The notes beneath the pieces were generated by a model, which worked only from the letters and a program-made list of their open reading frames with translations, was not told where the DNA came from and made no database searches. From Paenibacillus silagei (GTDB lineage: Bacteria > Bacillota > Bacilli > Paenibacillales > Paenibacillaceae): a DNA stretch of 64,000 nucleotides. Where the stretch lies: positions 62,001-126,000 of the forward strand of contig NZ_JAGGLV010000022.1 of the NCBI RefSeq assembly GCF_017874735.1, in the 5' to 3' direction. Made by a program: the position numbers and the translations under genes. Shown piece by piece: positions 25,069 to 33,474 of this stretch; positions within the stretch are counted from its first letter, which is position 1; each line of letters starts with the position of its first letter.

Positions 25069-25536
25069 ATGATACAATCCTATGAACGCGATACTCAGTT
25101 GACCCTGCATTTGTACAGAGTTTTTGCCAAGTCCTTCAAGAGCATTAACGAGCATGCTGTAACCGGCAGCAAGATCGAAGGCTTCAACCCGACCGCCTTC
25201 GCAGTCATGGAGGTTCTCTATTACAAAGGTCCGCAGCCGATCCAGCAGATCGGTGCCAAGCTGCTGCTGCAGAGCGGCAACGTTACTTATGTGATCGACA
25301 AGCTGGAAGAACGCGGCTATCTGCAGCGCAAGCCTTGCCCTAGTGACCGCCGTGTTATTTTTGCCGAGCTGACTACCGAGGGCGAACGCCTGATGAACGA
25401 GATGTATCCGAAGTACTCGGAGCGCCTGCATCTGGCCTTCAGCGGACTCAGCGACGAAGAGAAGGAACAGATGATTGTGCTGCTGAAGAAGATGGGCCTA
25501 CAGGCCGAGAAGCTCTCCCCGCTGCCGCGCAAATAA
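25069..25536 (+). CDS. MarR family transcriptional regulator
   Basis: A 155-residue winged-helix regulator. The recognition helix region is PIQQIGAKLLLQSGNVTYVIDKLEERGYL, followed by the MarR wing signature RKPCPSDRRVIFAELTTEG (102-121). The ATG follows GAGGTGGAGAAGC. No divergent or downstream target gene is obvious; ecsA lies divergently upstream. The single Cys in PCPSDRR is common in the family and not evidence of redox sensing. Confidence 0.92.
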   Translation: MIQSYERDTQLTLHLYRVFAKSFKSINEHAVTGSKIEGFNPTAFAVMEVLYYKGPQPIQQIGAKLLLQSGNVTYVIDKLEERGYLQRKPCPSDRRVIFAELTTEGERLMNEMYPKYSERLHLAFSGLSDEEKEQMIVLLKKMGLQAEKLSPLPRK

Positions 25537-25596
25537 GGGTAGTTGAGGAATCAGCGGTTGTGAATCTATTCACTAATTGAGCCAATTATCAGAATA

Positions 25597-25646
25597 GGGG
25601 TTGTTCCAAAAAGCATGAACCTGCTGCTTGGAACAGCCCTTTATTT
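25597..25646 (+). terminator. Terminator of the MarR gene
   Basis: GGGTTGTTCCAA pairs with TTGGAACAGCCC (one wobble), then TTTATTTT. It lies 60 bp downstream of the stop. Confidence 0.85.
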
Positions 25647-25659
25647 TGAGCAGAATCAA

Positions 25660-25905
25660 CATAAGCACTCGAGTGGACGCTGCGTGAACGGACCGAGGTT
25701 TGGGTCGCTGTGCTCGTGAGAATTTTTTTCATTCCCTTTTGCGGTAAAAATCCCGAGACTGCTAATGCTTCCGAAGCGAGCTTTCCTGCGGAAAGCTTTC
25801 AGGCGAACGCTATCGCTTTTCCACATTCGTTCCGTCCTCTCCGTTGTTTAAGCGGGATGCGAATACCTAATTTCAAACTACACAAGCGGAAACGGCTGCG
25901 TACAC
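25660..25905. other. Intergenic stretch with a hairpin, possible dispersed repeat
   Basis: No plausible gene. It includes an 8-bp hairpin (AGCTTTCC-TGC-GGAAAGCT, 25780-25798) followed by CGAACGCTATCGC. The layout looks like a worn repetitive element, but I find no second copy in this window. Confidence 0.4.
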
Positions 25906-25919
25906 GCACCGTATACCTC

Positions 25920-26155
25920 GTTCACGCATATTGTATGTGGTTTTCCACATACATTTGGCAAATCTACCTCGTACACGCATATTGTATGTGGTTTTCCACA
26001 TACATTCTGGCAAATCTACCTCGTTCACGCACATTGTATGTGGTTTTCCACATACATTCTGGCACATCTACCTCGTTCACGCACATTGTATGTGGTTTTC
26101 CACATACATTCTGGCACATCTACCTCGTTCACGCACATTGTATGTGGAATTTCGC
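25920..26155. repeat. Five-copy 52-bp tandem array with TGTATGTGG hairpins
   Basis: Five units start at about 25931, 25983, 26035, 26088 and 26139, with a period of 52 bp. Each holds TGTATGTGG-TTTT-CCACATACA, a 9-bp hairpin (the last copy is truncated after the first arm), joined by a linker with ATCTACCTCGTTCACGCA. It lies between convergent MarR and MFS genes. The repeats are contiguous and the linkers nearly identical, so this is not CRISPR. Confidence 0.92.
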
Positions 26156-26274
26156 ATAGGTTCAGCCCGATGACTTTTCCCCAGCGCTATGCACATATAT
26201 GATTCACAACAGACAAGGAAGGTCCCCGTCCATCCCCAATCGAGCGATTTCTTTTCCGTGCTAAGACTTGAAGC

Positions 26275-27789
26275 TTAACGCTTCGATGGTGTATTTACTT
26301 CCTGTATGGAAGGCACCCCTTGGTCAAGACGCACCGAGATTACCAGGGAGATCACAGCGAACACTGCCATCACGATGAACAGGGAGTGCAGACCGCCCTC
26401 CAGCGCACCTTGCAGACTGCTCCAGGCTTCCTTAGGCAGCACGCTTCCGCTATGCGGGTTAAGCAGCTGGTTAATATCTGCGCCGGAGGCGGCTGCCCCC
26501 GGCTGTTCCGCCAGGCTCCGGTCAATACTGAAGTTCAGCCAAGAGCCGAAGATTGCCACCCCCACCGTCTGCCCGAGCGAGCGGGTGAAGGTGTTCAGTG
26601 CCGTAGACGCACCGCGCTGCTCATGCTGCACCGAGGACTGGGCGATAATGGTGAAGACGGTCGAGGCATAGCCGAAGCCCACCCCGCAGAATAGCATCAG
26701 CACCAGAAGCAGCTGCTGCGAGGAGTCTGCATTCATCAGCGTAAGCCCCACGGCTGCGATAACAATCAGCGACAGGCCGAGCATTCCCGTACGGCGCGTG
26801 CCTGCACGCAGAATCATCCTCCCGCCCGCGATGGAGCCCAGCATCCAGCCGACCGACATCGGTGCCAGGAGCAGGCCCGAGAGGGCGGCGCTTTTGCCGA
26901 AAACGCCCTGCACCCACAGCGGAACATACGTAGACAGGCCGATAATGAGCGTGCTGACCAGCAGATTCGCACCTGTAGAGACTGCAATATTACGGATGGA
27001 GAACAGCTCCAGCGGCAGCATCGGCTCGGCGGCCCGGCGCTCCACGAACAGGAACACCACCAGCAGCAGCACAGCCGCCAGGAGAATAGCCAGCAGCAGC
27101 GGAGAATTCCAGGGCAGACTCTGCCCCCCAGTCGTCAGGCCAAACAGCAGCGCCCCCATTCCCGCAGCGAACAGCAGCACTCCAGCTACATCGATCTTCG
27201 TCTTGCGGCGGACCTTCTCTTCCTTAAGATAACGCGAGATGAAGATAATCGACAGCAGGCCGAACGGCAGATTGAACACGAATACCCAGCGCCAGCTTAA
27301 GTAATCCACTACATAACCGCCAAGCAGCGGCCCGACCAGCGAAGAAATCCCCCACACTGAGCTAAGCAGCCCCTGCGTCTTCGCCCGTTCCTTCAGACTG
27401 TAGATATCTCCGATAATAGTAAAAGTCATTGGAATCAGCGCCCCCGCACCGATCCCCTGAATCCCCCGGTAAATAATCAGCTGCTGCATACTCTGCGAGA
27501 CTCCGCATAACAGCGAGCCTGCGAGGAAGACTAAGGCCCCGCCTATGAACACGGGCTTCCTCCCGATCAGATCACTCAGCTTGCCAAAAATAGGCGTGGT
27601 CACTGCCATCGCCAGCAGATAAGCTGTAAAGATCCAGCTCAGCCACTGCATCCCCTGGAAATCCCCTACGATAGCCGGACCCGCCGGACCCGTTACCGTC
27701 CCTTCAATCGCTGCCAGAAATGTAGCCAGCAATACCCCTGTCAATATTAACTTCCGTTGCTTGTCCCCCAGTGAACTCAATGAATCCAT
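26275..27789 (-). CDS. MFS drug:H+ antiporter, DHA2 (14-helix) family
   Basis: A 504-residue protein with about 14 membrane helices. It carries the MFS motif A GKLSDLIGRKPVFIGG (about 69-84) and an antiporter motif C-like region GPLLGGYVVDYLSWRWVF near helix 5, typical of EmrB/QacA-like multidrug exporters. It follows the GNAT gene by 18 nt, so the two are probably cotranscribed. Its ribosome site is poor for the ATG at 27789; a TTG three codons in is better spaced. Substrates are unknown. Confidence 0.9.
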   Translation of the reverse strand: MDSLSSLGDKQRKLILTGVLLATFLAAIEGTVTGPAGPAIVGDFQGMQWLSWIFTAYLLAMAVTTPIFGKLSDLIGRKPVFIGGALVFLAGSLLCGVSQSMQQLIIYRGIQGIGAGALIPMTFTIIGDIYSLKERAKTQGLLSSVWGISSLVGPLLGGYVVDYLSWRWVFVFNLPFGLLSIIFISRYLKEEKVRRKTKIDVAGVLLFAAGMGALLFGLTTGGQSLPWNSPLLLAILLAAVLLLVVFLFVERRAAEPMLPLELFSIRNIAVSTGANLLVSTLIIGLSTYVPLWVQGVFGKSAALSGLLLAPMSVGWMLGSIAGGRMILRAGTRRTGMLGLSLIVIAAVGLTLMNADSSQQLLLVLMLFCGVGFGYASTVFTIIAQSSVQHEQRGASTALNTFTRSLGQTVGVAIFGSWLNFSIDRSLAEQPGAAASGADINQLLNPHSGSVLPKEAWSSLQGALEGGLHSLFIVMAVFAVISLVISVRLDQGVPSIQEVNTPSKR

Positions 27790-27807
27790 ACCTTCTCTCT
27801 ATGTTCT

Positions 27808-28377
27808 CTATGTTCTCTCTCCTGCGCCCGTATCTTCTTGCAGCAGGGAATACATCACTACATCCTGATAGCCCGATGCTGTATGCCGGTATTGCCGCAG
27901 CAGGCCTTCCTGCCGGAAGCCAAGTCCTGTGAGCAGACGCTCTGCCCGAAGGTTGCCCGGATGGCACAAGGCTTCCAACCGGTTCAGCCCCATGCTCTGG
28001 AAGCCGAACGCAAGCGCAAGCGTAAGCGCTTCCTGCATGTACCCCTGGCGCATGGCTGCCGGTGACAGCTCGAAGCCGATCTCTCCCCGGTAAGCGCCTT
28101 GAAGCTGCCAGTGGTTATAGCCGCAGCTGCCGATGACAAGGCCTTCCGGCCCCAGGATGCTCCAGCGCAGGCTCTCTTCCTCCACCGCCCACTCCGCCAG
28201 CAGGGCAATCAGTGCTTCCGTATCCTCCACAGAGGACAGAGGCGGGCCATCCAGCCAGGGCGCTACTTCCGGATGGCTCCAAATCGCGAACAGCGCCTGT
28301 GCGTCCGCCGGCAGCATCGCCCGCAGACGTACCCTCCGTCCGCTTAATTCCGGGATAACCCCCCCGCACACATACAT
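27808..28377 (-). CDS. GNAT N-acetyltransferase (RimJ/RimL type)
   Basis: I choose ATG at 28377, just behind AAAGGGGA; the frame opens earlier at a TTG. The 189-residue protein begins with LSGRRVRLRAMLPADAQALFAIWSHPEVAPWLDG, the usual opening of RimJ/RimL-like acetyltransferases. It has GSCGYNHW and the acetyl-CoA loop region IGFELSPAAMRQGYMQEALTLALAFGFQSMGLNRLEA, where the final strand and helix are characteristic. Its substrate may be a protein N-terminus, amino acid or drug. Confidence 0.88.
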   Translation of the reverse strand: MYVCGGVIPELSGRRVRLRAMLPADAQALFAIWSHPEVAPWLDGPPLSSVEDTEALIALLAEWAVEEESLRWSILGPEGLVIGSCGYNHWQLQGAYRGEIGFELSPAAMRQGYMQEALTLALAFGFQSMGLNRLEALCHPGNLRAERLLTGLGFRQEGLLRQYRHTASGYQDVVMYSLLQEDTGAGERT

Positions 28378-28466
28378 GTCCCCGTCCCCTTTCAACCCTA
28401 TCAGTATACATCTTATTCTGCCCGGACGGCGTATTTACCTGTCACTCCCGCTTATCCATCACAAAT

Positions 28467-28507
28467 AGCGTCTGCCCCCATGGCTTGCCGCCACACGGTC
28501 AGACGCT
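28467..28507 (-). terminator. Putative terminator of the 99-residue gene
   Basis: AGCGTCTG and CAGACGCT form an 8-bp stem around a 25-nt loop, 50 bp past the stop at 28557. The T-tract is weak, so efficiency is uncertain. Confidence 0.5.
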
Positions 28508-28556
28508 GTACCTTATCCCTAATGTTATATTCCATTCGGTGCAGCTACTTTCAGAC

Positions 28557-28856
28557 TTAACCAGAAGCACCCGCTGCCTTAACCGGCTTAAGCACTTCGG
28601 TGCACAGTACACCAAGCTTGGCCTGAATGGCTTTGAACTCTTCGATTCCTGTTCCCGTGACACTATAAGCGTCGCCATGGGCGGTGAGGAAATTCTCCTG
28701 GGTCAGCCGTTCCAGCTCCTGTTTCACTTCGCGCTCCGCCACCCGGTACCCCAGGTTCTCCAGCTCCGGCAGCATTTCCGTTAGTGTCAGATCCTTCTCA
28801 TGTGCACAATATAGCATATGGATTCCAATAAACAAGTTCTGTACGTCGGCGCGCAT
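28557..28856 (-). CDS. Small protein with winged-helix-like pattern, function unknown
   Basis: I do not recognise the family. The 99-residue soluble protein is mostly helical, with a turn and a short beta pair (ENFLTAHGDAYSVTGTGIEEF, about 53-73), as in small winged-helix DNA-binding proteins of the PadR/replication-terminator kind. The ribosome site GGAGTG lies 5 nt upstream of ATG 28856. Ala/Gly-rich C-terminus. It stands alone between the GNAT gene and the divergent fRMsr gene. Confidence 0.65.
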   Translation of the reverse strand: MRADVQNLFIGIHMLYCAHEKDLTLTEMLPELENLGYRVAEREVKQELERLTQENFLTAHGDAYSVTGTGIEEFKAIQAKLGVLCTEVLKPVKAAGASG

Positions 28857-29087
28857 GTTTCACTCCTTCTGGCTACTAGCCTGCTGTATTTATAAAAGCA
28901 TTACCCTGCCCTGAGTTCCCGGAAACATCCCCGCTTAAGTAATCCTTGCTTCTTCCTCTTCTTCCACTAAGCGGTAAAACCTGTTAATCCCCCGTTAATG
29001 CTTGACGTATAGCGCTTCACTGTACTATCTTGATAGTTAACAGTTATGGGATTCATACTGACTCAAGGTACAGGAAGGTGATGCTTC

Positions 29088-29567
29088 ATGTTTCAAGCCA
29101 TGCCTTATGATGGCACTCGCAGCGAACGGTTCGAAGCCGTTCTCAGCCAGCTCGGGGCACTGATGGAGGGTGAACCGAACGCCATTGCCAACTTGGCCAA
29201 CGCTTCGGCGCTGTTAAAGCTCTCTCTGCCGGACACCAACTGGACCGGTTTCTACTTGTACGACGGCACAGAGCTGGTGCTCGGCCCCTTCCAGGGACTT
29301 CCGGCCTGCATCCGGATTCCGCTGGGCCGCGGTGTCTGCGGAACCGCAGCCGCCGAGCGCCGCACGCTAGTGGTCGGCGATGTTCATGCCTTCCCGGGGC
29401 ATATTGCCTGCGATGCTGCCTCTAACAGCGAAATAGTTGTTCCTCTGGTCAAAGGGGACACCCTCTATGGCGTACTGGATATCGACAGCCCGCTCAAGCA
29501 CCGCTTCGACGACGAAGAGCGCCGCTTCCTCGAACGGTTCGCAGCCATGGTATCCGAGGTGCTGTAA
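29088..29567 (+). CDS. Free methionine-(R)-sulfoxide reductase (GAF domain)
   Basis: Reduces free methionine-R-sulfoxide using thioredoxin. The 159-residue GAF protein keeps all three cysteines of the YebR/YtsP family: Cys74 in LPACIRIP, Cys84 in GRGVCGTA and Cys108 in GHIACDAASNSEIV. The signature DVHxFxGHIACDAASNSEIVxPL is nearly exact. ATG 29088 follows AGGAAGGTGATGC. A TTGACG about 80 nt upstream may be its -35. Confidence 0.93.
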   Translation: MFQAMPYDGTRSERFEAVLSQLGALMEGEPNAIANLANASALLKLSLPDTNWTGFYLYDGTELVLGPFQGLPACIRIPLGRGVCGTAAAERRTLVVGDVHAFPGHIACDAASNSEIVVPLVKGDTLYGVLDIDSPLKHRFDDEERRFLERFAAMVSEVL

Positions 29568-29607
29568 GGCTAGCCTTCATCATCAGCAGCAAGTAAGTTC
29601 TGAACCG

Positions 29608-29688
29608 CAAAATACCCCCACAAAGTGGAGCTTAGCTTTGATGATGACTCAGGTACTTTGCGGGGACCCCAAAACATATCAATTCTTA
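29608..29688. repeat. Dispersed ~81-nt stem-loop element, copy 1
   Basis: CCCCACAAAGT (29615-29625) and ACTTTGCGGGG (29655-29665) pair around a loop with the invariant GATGATGACTCAGGT, followed by a conserved CCCAAAACATAT tail. A second copy at 54131-54210 differs at only about a dozen positions. Both copies lie a short distance beyond a hairpin that follows a minus-strand gene (here glgP). It may be a mobile repeat, a small RNA or an RNA-end structure. Confidence 0.85.
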
Positions 29689-29700
29689 TGTACCAAAGAA

Positions 29701-29746
29701 GCCGCCCCACCGCAGGAATGATTCCTGGATAGGGCGGCTTTTGCTT
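29701..29746. terminator. Terminator between fRMsr and glgP
   Basis: GCCGCCC and GGGCGGC close a hairpin with an inner AGGAAT/ATTCCT stem. The plus strand continues with TTTTGCTTT. It can serve the plus-strand reductase gene and, less well, glgP. Confidence 0.8.
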
Positions 29747-29807
29747 TGCTGTTCTGATTATACCGCCTGGAGCTGCGGCTATGAAGCTGCAGCCTGTACC
29801 GATGGCG

Positions 29808-32240
29808 TTACAGCCGGACCGGATCGATATGCCAGATCTCGGCGGCGTAGCGGCTAATCGTATTGTCGCTGGAGAATTTGCCGGAATGGCCGATATTGAT
29901 GATGGACTTCTTCAGCCATTCCTTCTGGTTCCGGTAAGCCAGGTCAATCTTGACATGGGTCTCCACATAGCTGGCGAAATCCTTAAGCACGAAGAATTCG
30001 TCATTGTTATCAATCAGCGACTGAAAGAGTGTATCGAACTCCTGGGCATGGGAGATGAAGGGGCCAGGGACGATTAGCTGATCCAAGACTTCTTTTACCC
30101 GGCCGTCGCCATTATAGATATCGCGGGCGTGGTATCCGCCGTACTGGTAATAATCAAGTACCTGCTCTGCCCGGAGGCCGAACAGGAACATATTATTGTC
30201 CCCTACCATCTCATGCATCTCCACGTTAGCCCCGTCCATGGTTCCAATCGTCAGCGCACCGTTCATCATGAACTTCATATTGCCGGTACCAGAGGCTTCC
30301 TTACTTGCCGTGGAGATCTGCTCGCTAACATCGGCGGCCGGAATAATCTTCTCCGCCAGCGATACCGAATAATTCTCCAGGAAGAAGATACGGATCTTCC
30401 CGTTAATGTCAGGATCTCGGTTCACAACATCAGCCACCGTATTGATCAGCTTAATGATCCGCTTGGCCAGATGATAGCTTGGAGCAGCCTTGGCACCGAA
30501 GATGAAGGTCCGCGGCACGATATTAATGGATGGATTATCCTTGATTTGATTATACAAATGCATAATATGAAGCACGTTCAGCAGCTGGCGCTTATAGGCA
30601 TGCAGGCGCTTGACCTGTACATCGAAGATCGAGTCGGGATCTACCGCAATACCATGCTTTTTCGTGATATATTCAGCCAAATGCAGCTTGTTGCGGCGTT
30701 TGATGGCGGCCACCTGCTCCTGGAAGGAGGCATCCTCACTGTATTTGATCAGTCCGATCATCTCCTGGGGCTGATGCATCCAGCGGGTGCCAATGGACTC
30801 GCTGATCAGTCCGGCAAGCTCGGGATTGGCATGCTGCAGCCAGCGGCGGTGCGTAATGCCGTTGGTCTTGTTATTGAAGCGGTGCGGATACATCTCATTG
30901 AACAGCCGCATCTCACGCTTTTGCAGAATCTCCGTATGCAGCGCCGCTACACCGTTCACACTGTGGCTGGCGACAATCGCCAGATGTGCCATCCGTACCT
31001 GATCGTCATGGATGATCGCCATCTGATTGATCCGGTCCTGGTCTCCGGGATATTTACTCATCAGCTCGCCGCAGAAGCGGGCGTTAATCTCCTCAATAAT
31101 CAGGAAGATGCGCGGAAGCAGCTCTCTGACCATGCCGATCGGCCACTTCTCCAGTGCTTCGCTCAGAATGGTATGGTTGGTATACGACACCATCCGGGTA
31201 GTCATGCTCCAGGCCTGATCCCAGCCCAGATGATAGACATCCATCAGGATGCGCATCAGCTCAGGGATCACCAGCGTAGGATGAGTGTCATTGATATGCA
31301 GAGCTACCTTGTCAGGCAGGCTGTCAATCGGCAGACCCGTCTTAGCGAAGGTCCGGATAATACTCTGCAGGCCGGCACTGCACATGAAGTACTGCTGCTT
31401 CAGACGAAGCAGCTTGCCTTCGTACTGGGAATCATCGGGATACAGGAATTCAGAGATAGATTCCACCGAACGCTTGTATTCCAGGAACTTGTGATAATCC
31501 GTACCGCCCTGAGCGCCGAAGACTCTCGATGGCTGGGTGATGGACTCAGCACTCCAGTTCCGCAGCGTGTTCACATGTCTGCGGTCTGCACCGATAACCG
31601 GAATATCATATGGAACCGCCCGTACGGCTTCATAATCTCTATGCTCGAATACAAGCTCTTCGTTCTCCCAGCGGGTGTCCACATGTCCCCAGAAATGCAC
31701 CTCGACCTGTTTGTCCTCGCGGCGTACTTCCCACACGTTGTCATTCTGCAGCCAGTAATCGGGCAGCTCCACCTGATAGCCGTCTACAATCTTCTGCTCG
31801 AACAAGCCGTATTTATAACGGATACCGCAGCCGTGTCCCGCATATTGCAGGGAAGCGAGCGAGTCCAGGAAGCAGGCGGCCAGGCGGCCCAGCCCACCGT
31901 TGCCCAGACCGGCATCGGCTTCCACCTCTTCGATATCCTGCAGACAGAAGCCCAGATCCGCGAGGCCCTCACGGACAACCTCCAGCACGCCCATATTCAG
32001 CAGGTTATTGCCCAGCAGCCTGCCGATCAGGAATTCCATGGAGAAATAATATACCTGCTTATCCTTATCGATCTTGAACTTCTGATTGGTGTCCGCCCAG
32101 TCCTTACCGGCACTCTCCCGGATCATGTTGCCGAGAATATTATAGATGTCGGCGTTCGAAGCTTCTTCAAGCGGCTTGCCTAATTTCCCGATGAGTTTCT
32201 CACGGAACACTTGTTTGAAAGTCTCTTTATCGTTGAACAA
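29808..32240 (-). CDS. glgP: Glycogen/alpha-glucan phosphorylase
   Basis: Releases glucose-1-phosphate from glycogen with pyridoxal phosphate. The start is TTG at 32240, 9 nt after AAGGAGG, giving 810 residues, the normal length; the longer frame to 32330 has no family match. Clear motifs include EVEADAGLGNGGLGRLAACFLDS near residue 96 and the PLP-lysine region EASGTGNMKFMMNGALTIGTMDGANVEM near 640. It is the third gene of glgC-glgD-glgP, 107 nt after glgD. Confidence 0.95.
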   Translation of the reverse strand: MFNDKETFKQVFREKLIGKLGKPLEEASNADIYNILGNMIRESAGKDWADTNQKFKIDKDKQVYYFSMEFLIGRLLGNNLLNMGVLEVVREGLADLGFCLQDIEEVEADAGLGNGGLGRLAACFLDSLASLQYAGHGCGIRYKYGLFEQKIVDGYQVELPDYWLQNDNVWEVRREDKQVEVHFWGHVDTRWENEELVFEHRDYEAVRAVPYDIPVIGADRRHVNTLRNWSAESITQPSRVFGAQGGTDYHKFLEYKRSVESISEFLYPDDSQYEGKLLRLKQQYFMCSAGLQSIIRTFAKTGLPIDSLPDKVALHINDTHPTLVIPELMRILMDVYHLGWDQAWSMTTRMVSYTNHTILSEALEKWPIGMVRELLPRIFLIIEEINARFCGELMSKYPGDQDRINQMAIIHDDQVRMAHLAIVASHSVNGVAALHTEILQKREMRLFNEMYPHRFNNKTNGITHRRWLQHANPELAGLISESIGTRWMHQPQEMIGLIKYSEDASFQEQVAAIKRRNKLHLAEYITKKHGIAVDPDSIFDVQVKRLHAYKRQLLNVLHIMHLYNQIKDNPSINIVPRTFIFGAKAAPSYHLAKRIIKLINTVADVVNRDPDINGKIRIFFLENYSVSLAEKIIPAADVSEQISTASKEASGTGNMKFMMNGALTIGTMDGANVEMHEMVGDNNMFLFGLRAEQVLDYYQYGGYHARDIYNGDGRVKEVLDQLIVPGPFISHAQEFDTLFQSLIDNNDEFFVLKDFASYVETHVKIDLAYRNQKEWLKKSIINIGHSGKFSSDNTISRYAAEIWHIDPVRL

Positions 32241-32347
32241 CAGCAGGTTCCTCCTTACAGATGCATGTATTGGTTGAAAATAGTGCCTATTACAACACTG
32301 GATCAGAAGAAATGCCCCGAAGTGGCACATTCCCCCTGATCCAGATA

Positions 32348-33451
32348 TTATATCTTGCTGCTCTTGGCTATGACAAATGGACGCCTGCTGTCTCCAACGA
32401 GTATCCGGTCTTTGCTGAGATGCACATCTTTGTCCATGATCACATTCTCAATCACGGCATTCTCTTCAATCACGCATTTCTGCATAATCACAGAATTAAT
32501 AATTCTCGCACCCTTACGAATCTGTACGCCCCGGAAAATAACGCTGTTCTCCACCGTCCCGGCGATTACACAGCCGTTGGCCACCAGCGAGTTGCTGACC
32601 GACGCACTATCCAGATAACGGGTAGGCGCCTCGTATTTAATCTTGGTCTGCACCGGATTCTCTTTGAACAGGCCAAAGTAATTCTCCTGCTTCAGCAGCT
32701 CCAGACTGTTCTTATAGTAACTCTCCAGCGAATTGATAACGGCATGGTAACCCTTATATTCATAGGCGGAGATTTTGAATTTGTGGCGGTTCTTCTGAAT
32801 GGCATCGCGGAAGAAATAGCTCTCGCCATGGGCAATGCAATGCTCCACCTGCTCCAGGAACAGCTTCTTCTCCATAATGAAGATGTCCAGATACACATTC
32901 GGATGATGCTTCTCATGGTGAATATTCGTAACGAGGTTGTCGTCATTAAGCTCGACCCGCAGACACGGATCATGCTCCGGCTGAAGCTCGTCAATCTGCT
33001 TGTAGACCATCGTTACATCCGCGCCCTGCTCCAGGTGATACTGATAGAGGTCCTGCAGATCCACCGTGTTAATGTGCTGGCTGCCGGAGAAGACGATGTA
33101 TTTGGCTGAAGCCCTTTTGAAGAAATCCAGATTGTTATGATAATGCTGCAGGTCTCCCAGGGAGGTGTCCGTAGGGTCATTCCAGTCTGGCGGCAGGATG
33201 AACAGTCCGCCGTGCTTACGGTTCATATCCCACGATTTGCCGTCACCGAGATGATCCATCAGCGACCGGTATTTGCGGCGGACGAACAGTCCCACGCTCT
33301 CCAGCTCTGCACGCATCATGTTGGATAAGACGAAATCAATCAGCCGGTACCGGCTGGCGAAGGGGACCGCTGCCCCGCAGCGGAAATAGGTCAGTTCATT
33401 TAAATTATCCAATTCATGATCAAGATTAATTACACCCATAAGCTCTTTCAT
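32348..33451 (-). CDS. glgD: Glucose-1-phosphate adenylyltransferase subunit GlgD
   Basis: A 367-residue nucleotidyltransferase-like protein with C-terminal left-handed beta-helix repeats (NSVIFRGVQIRKGARIINSVIMQKCVIEENAVIENVIM). It lacks the GGxGxRL-type nucleotide loop of GlgC at its N-terminus (starts DHELDNLNELTYFRCGAAVPFASRYRLIDFVLSN), as expected for the regulatory or less active GlgD subunit. In Firmicutes GlgC and GlgD form a more active heteromer. It begins 23 nt after glgC. Confidence 0.94.
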   Translation of the reverse strand: MKELMGVINLDHELDNLNELTYFRCGAAVPFASRYRLIDFVLSNMMRAELESVGLFVRRKYRSLMDHLGDGKSWDMNRKHGGLFILPPDWNDPTDTSLGDLQHYHNNLDFFKRASAKYIVFSGSQHINTVDLQDLYQYHLEQGADVTMVYKQIDELQPEHDPCLRVELNDDNLVTNIHHEKHHPNVYLDIFIMEKKLFLEQVEHCIAHGESYFFRDAIQKNRHKFKISAYEYKGYHAVINSLESYYKNSLELLKQENYFGLFKENPVQTKIKYEAPTRYLDSASVSNSLVANGCVIAGTVENSVIFRGVQIRKGARIINSVIMQKCVIEENAVIENVIMDKDVHLSKDRILVGDSRRPFVIAKSSKI

Positions 33452-33474
33452 CGGAATCCCCCGCCCTCTTGTGG

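Noticed and set aside
30129..32183. 684-codon plus-strand ORF opposite glgP
   Set aside because: It is the antisense shadow of a well-supported glycogen phosphorylase gene; no domain pattern and no ribosome site.
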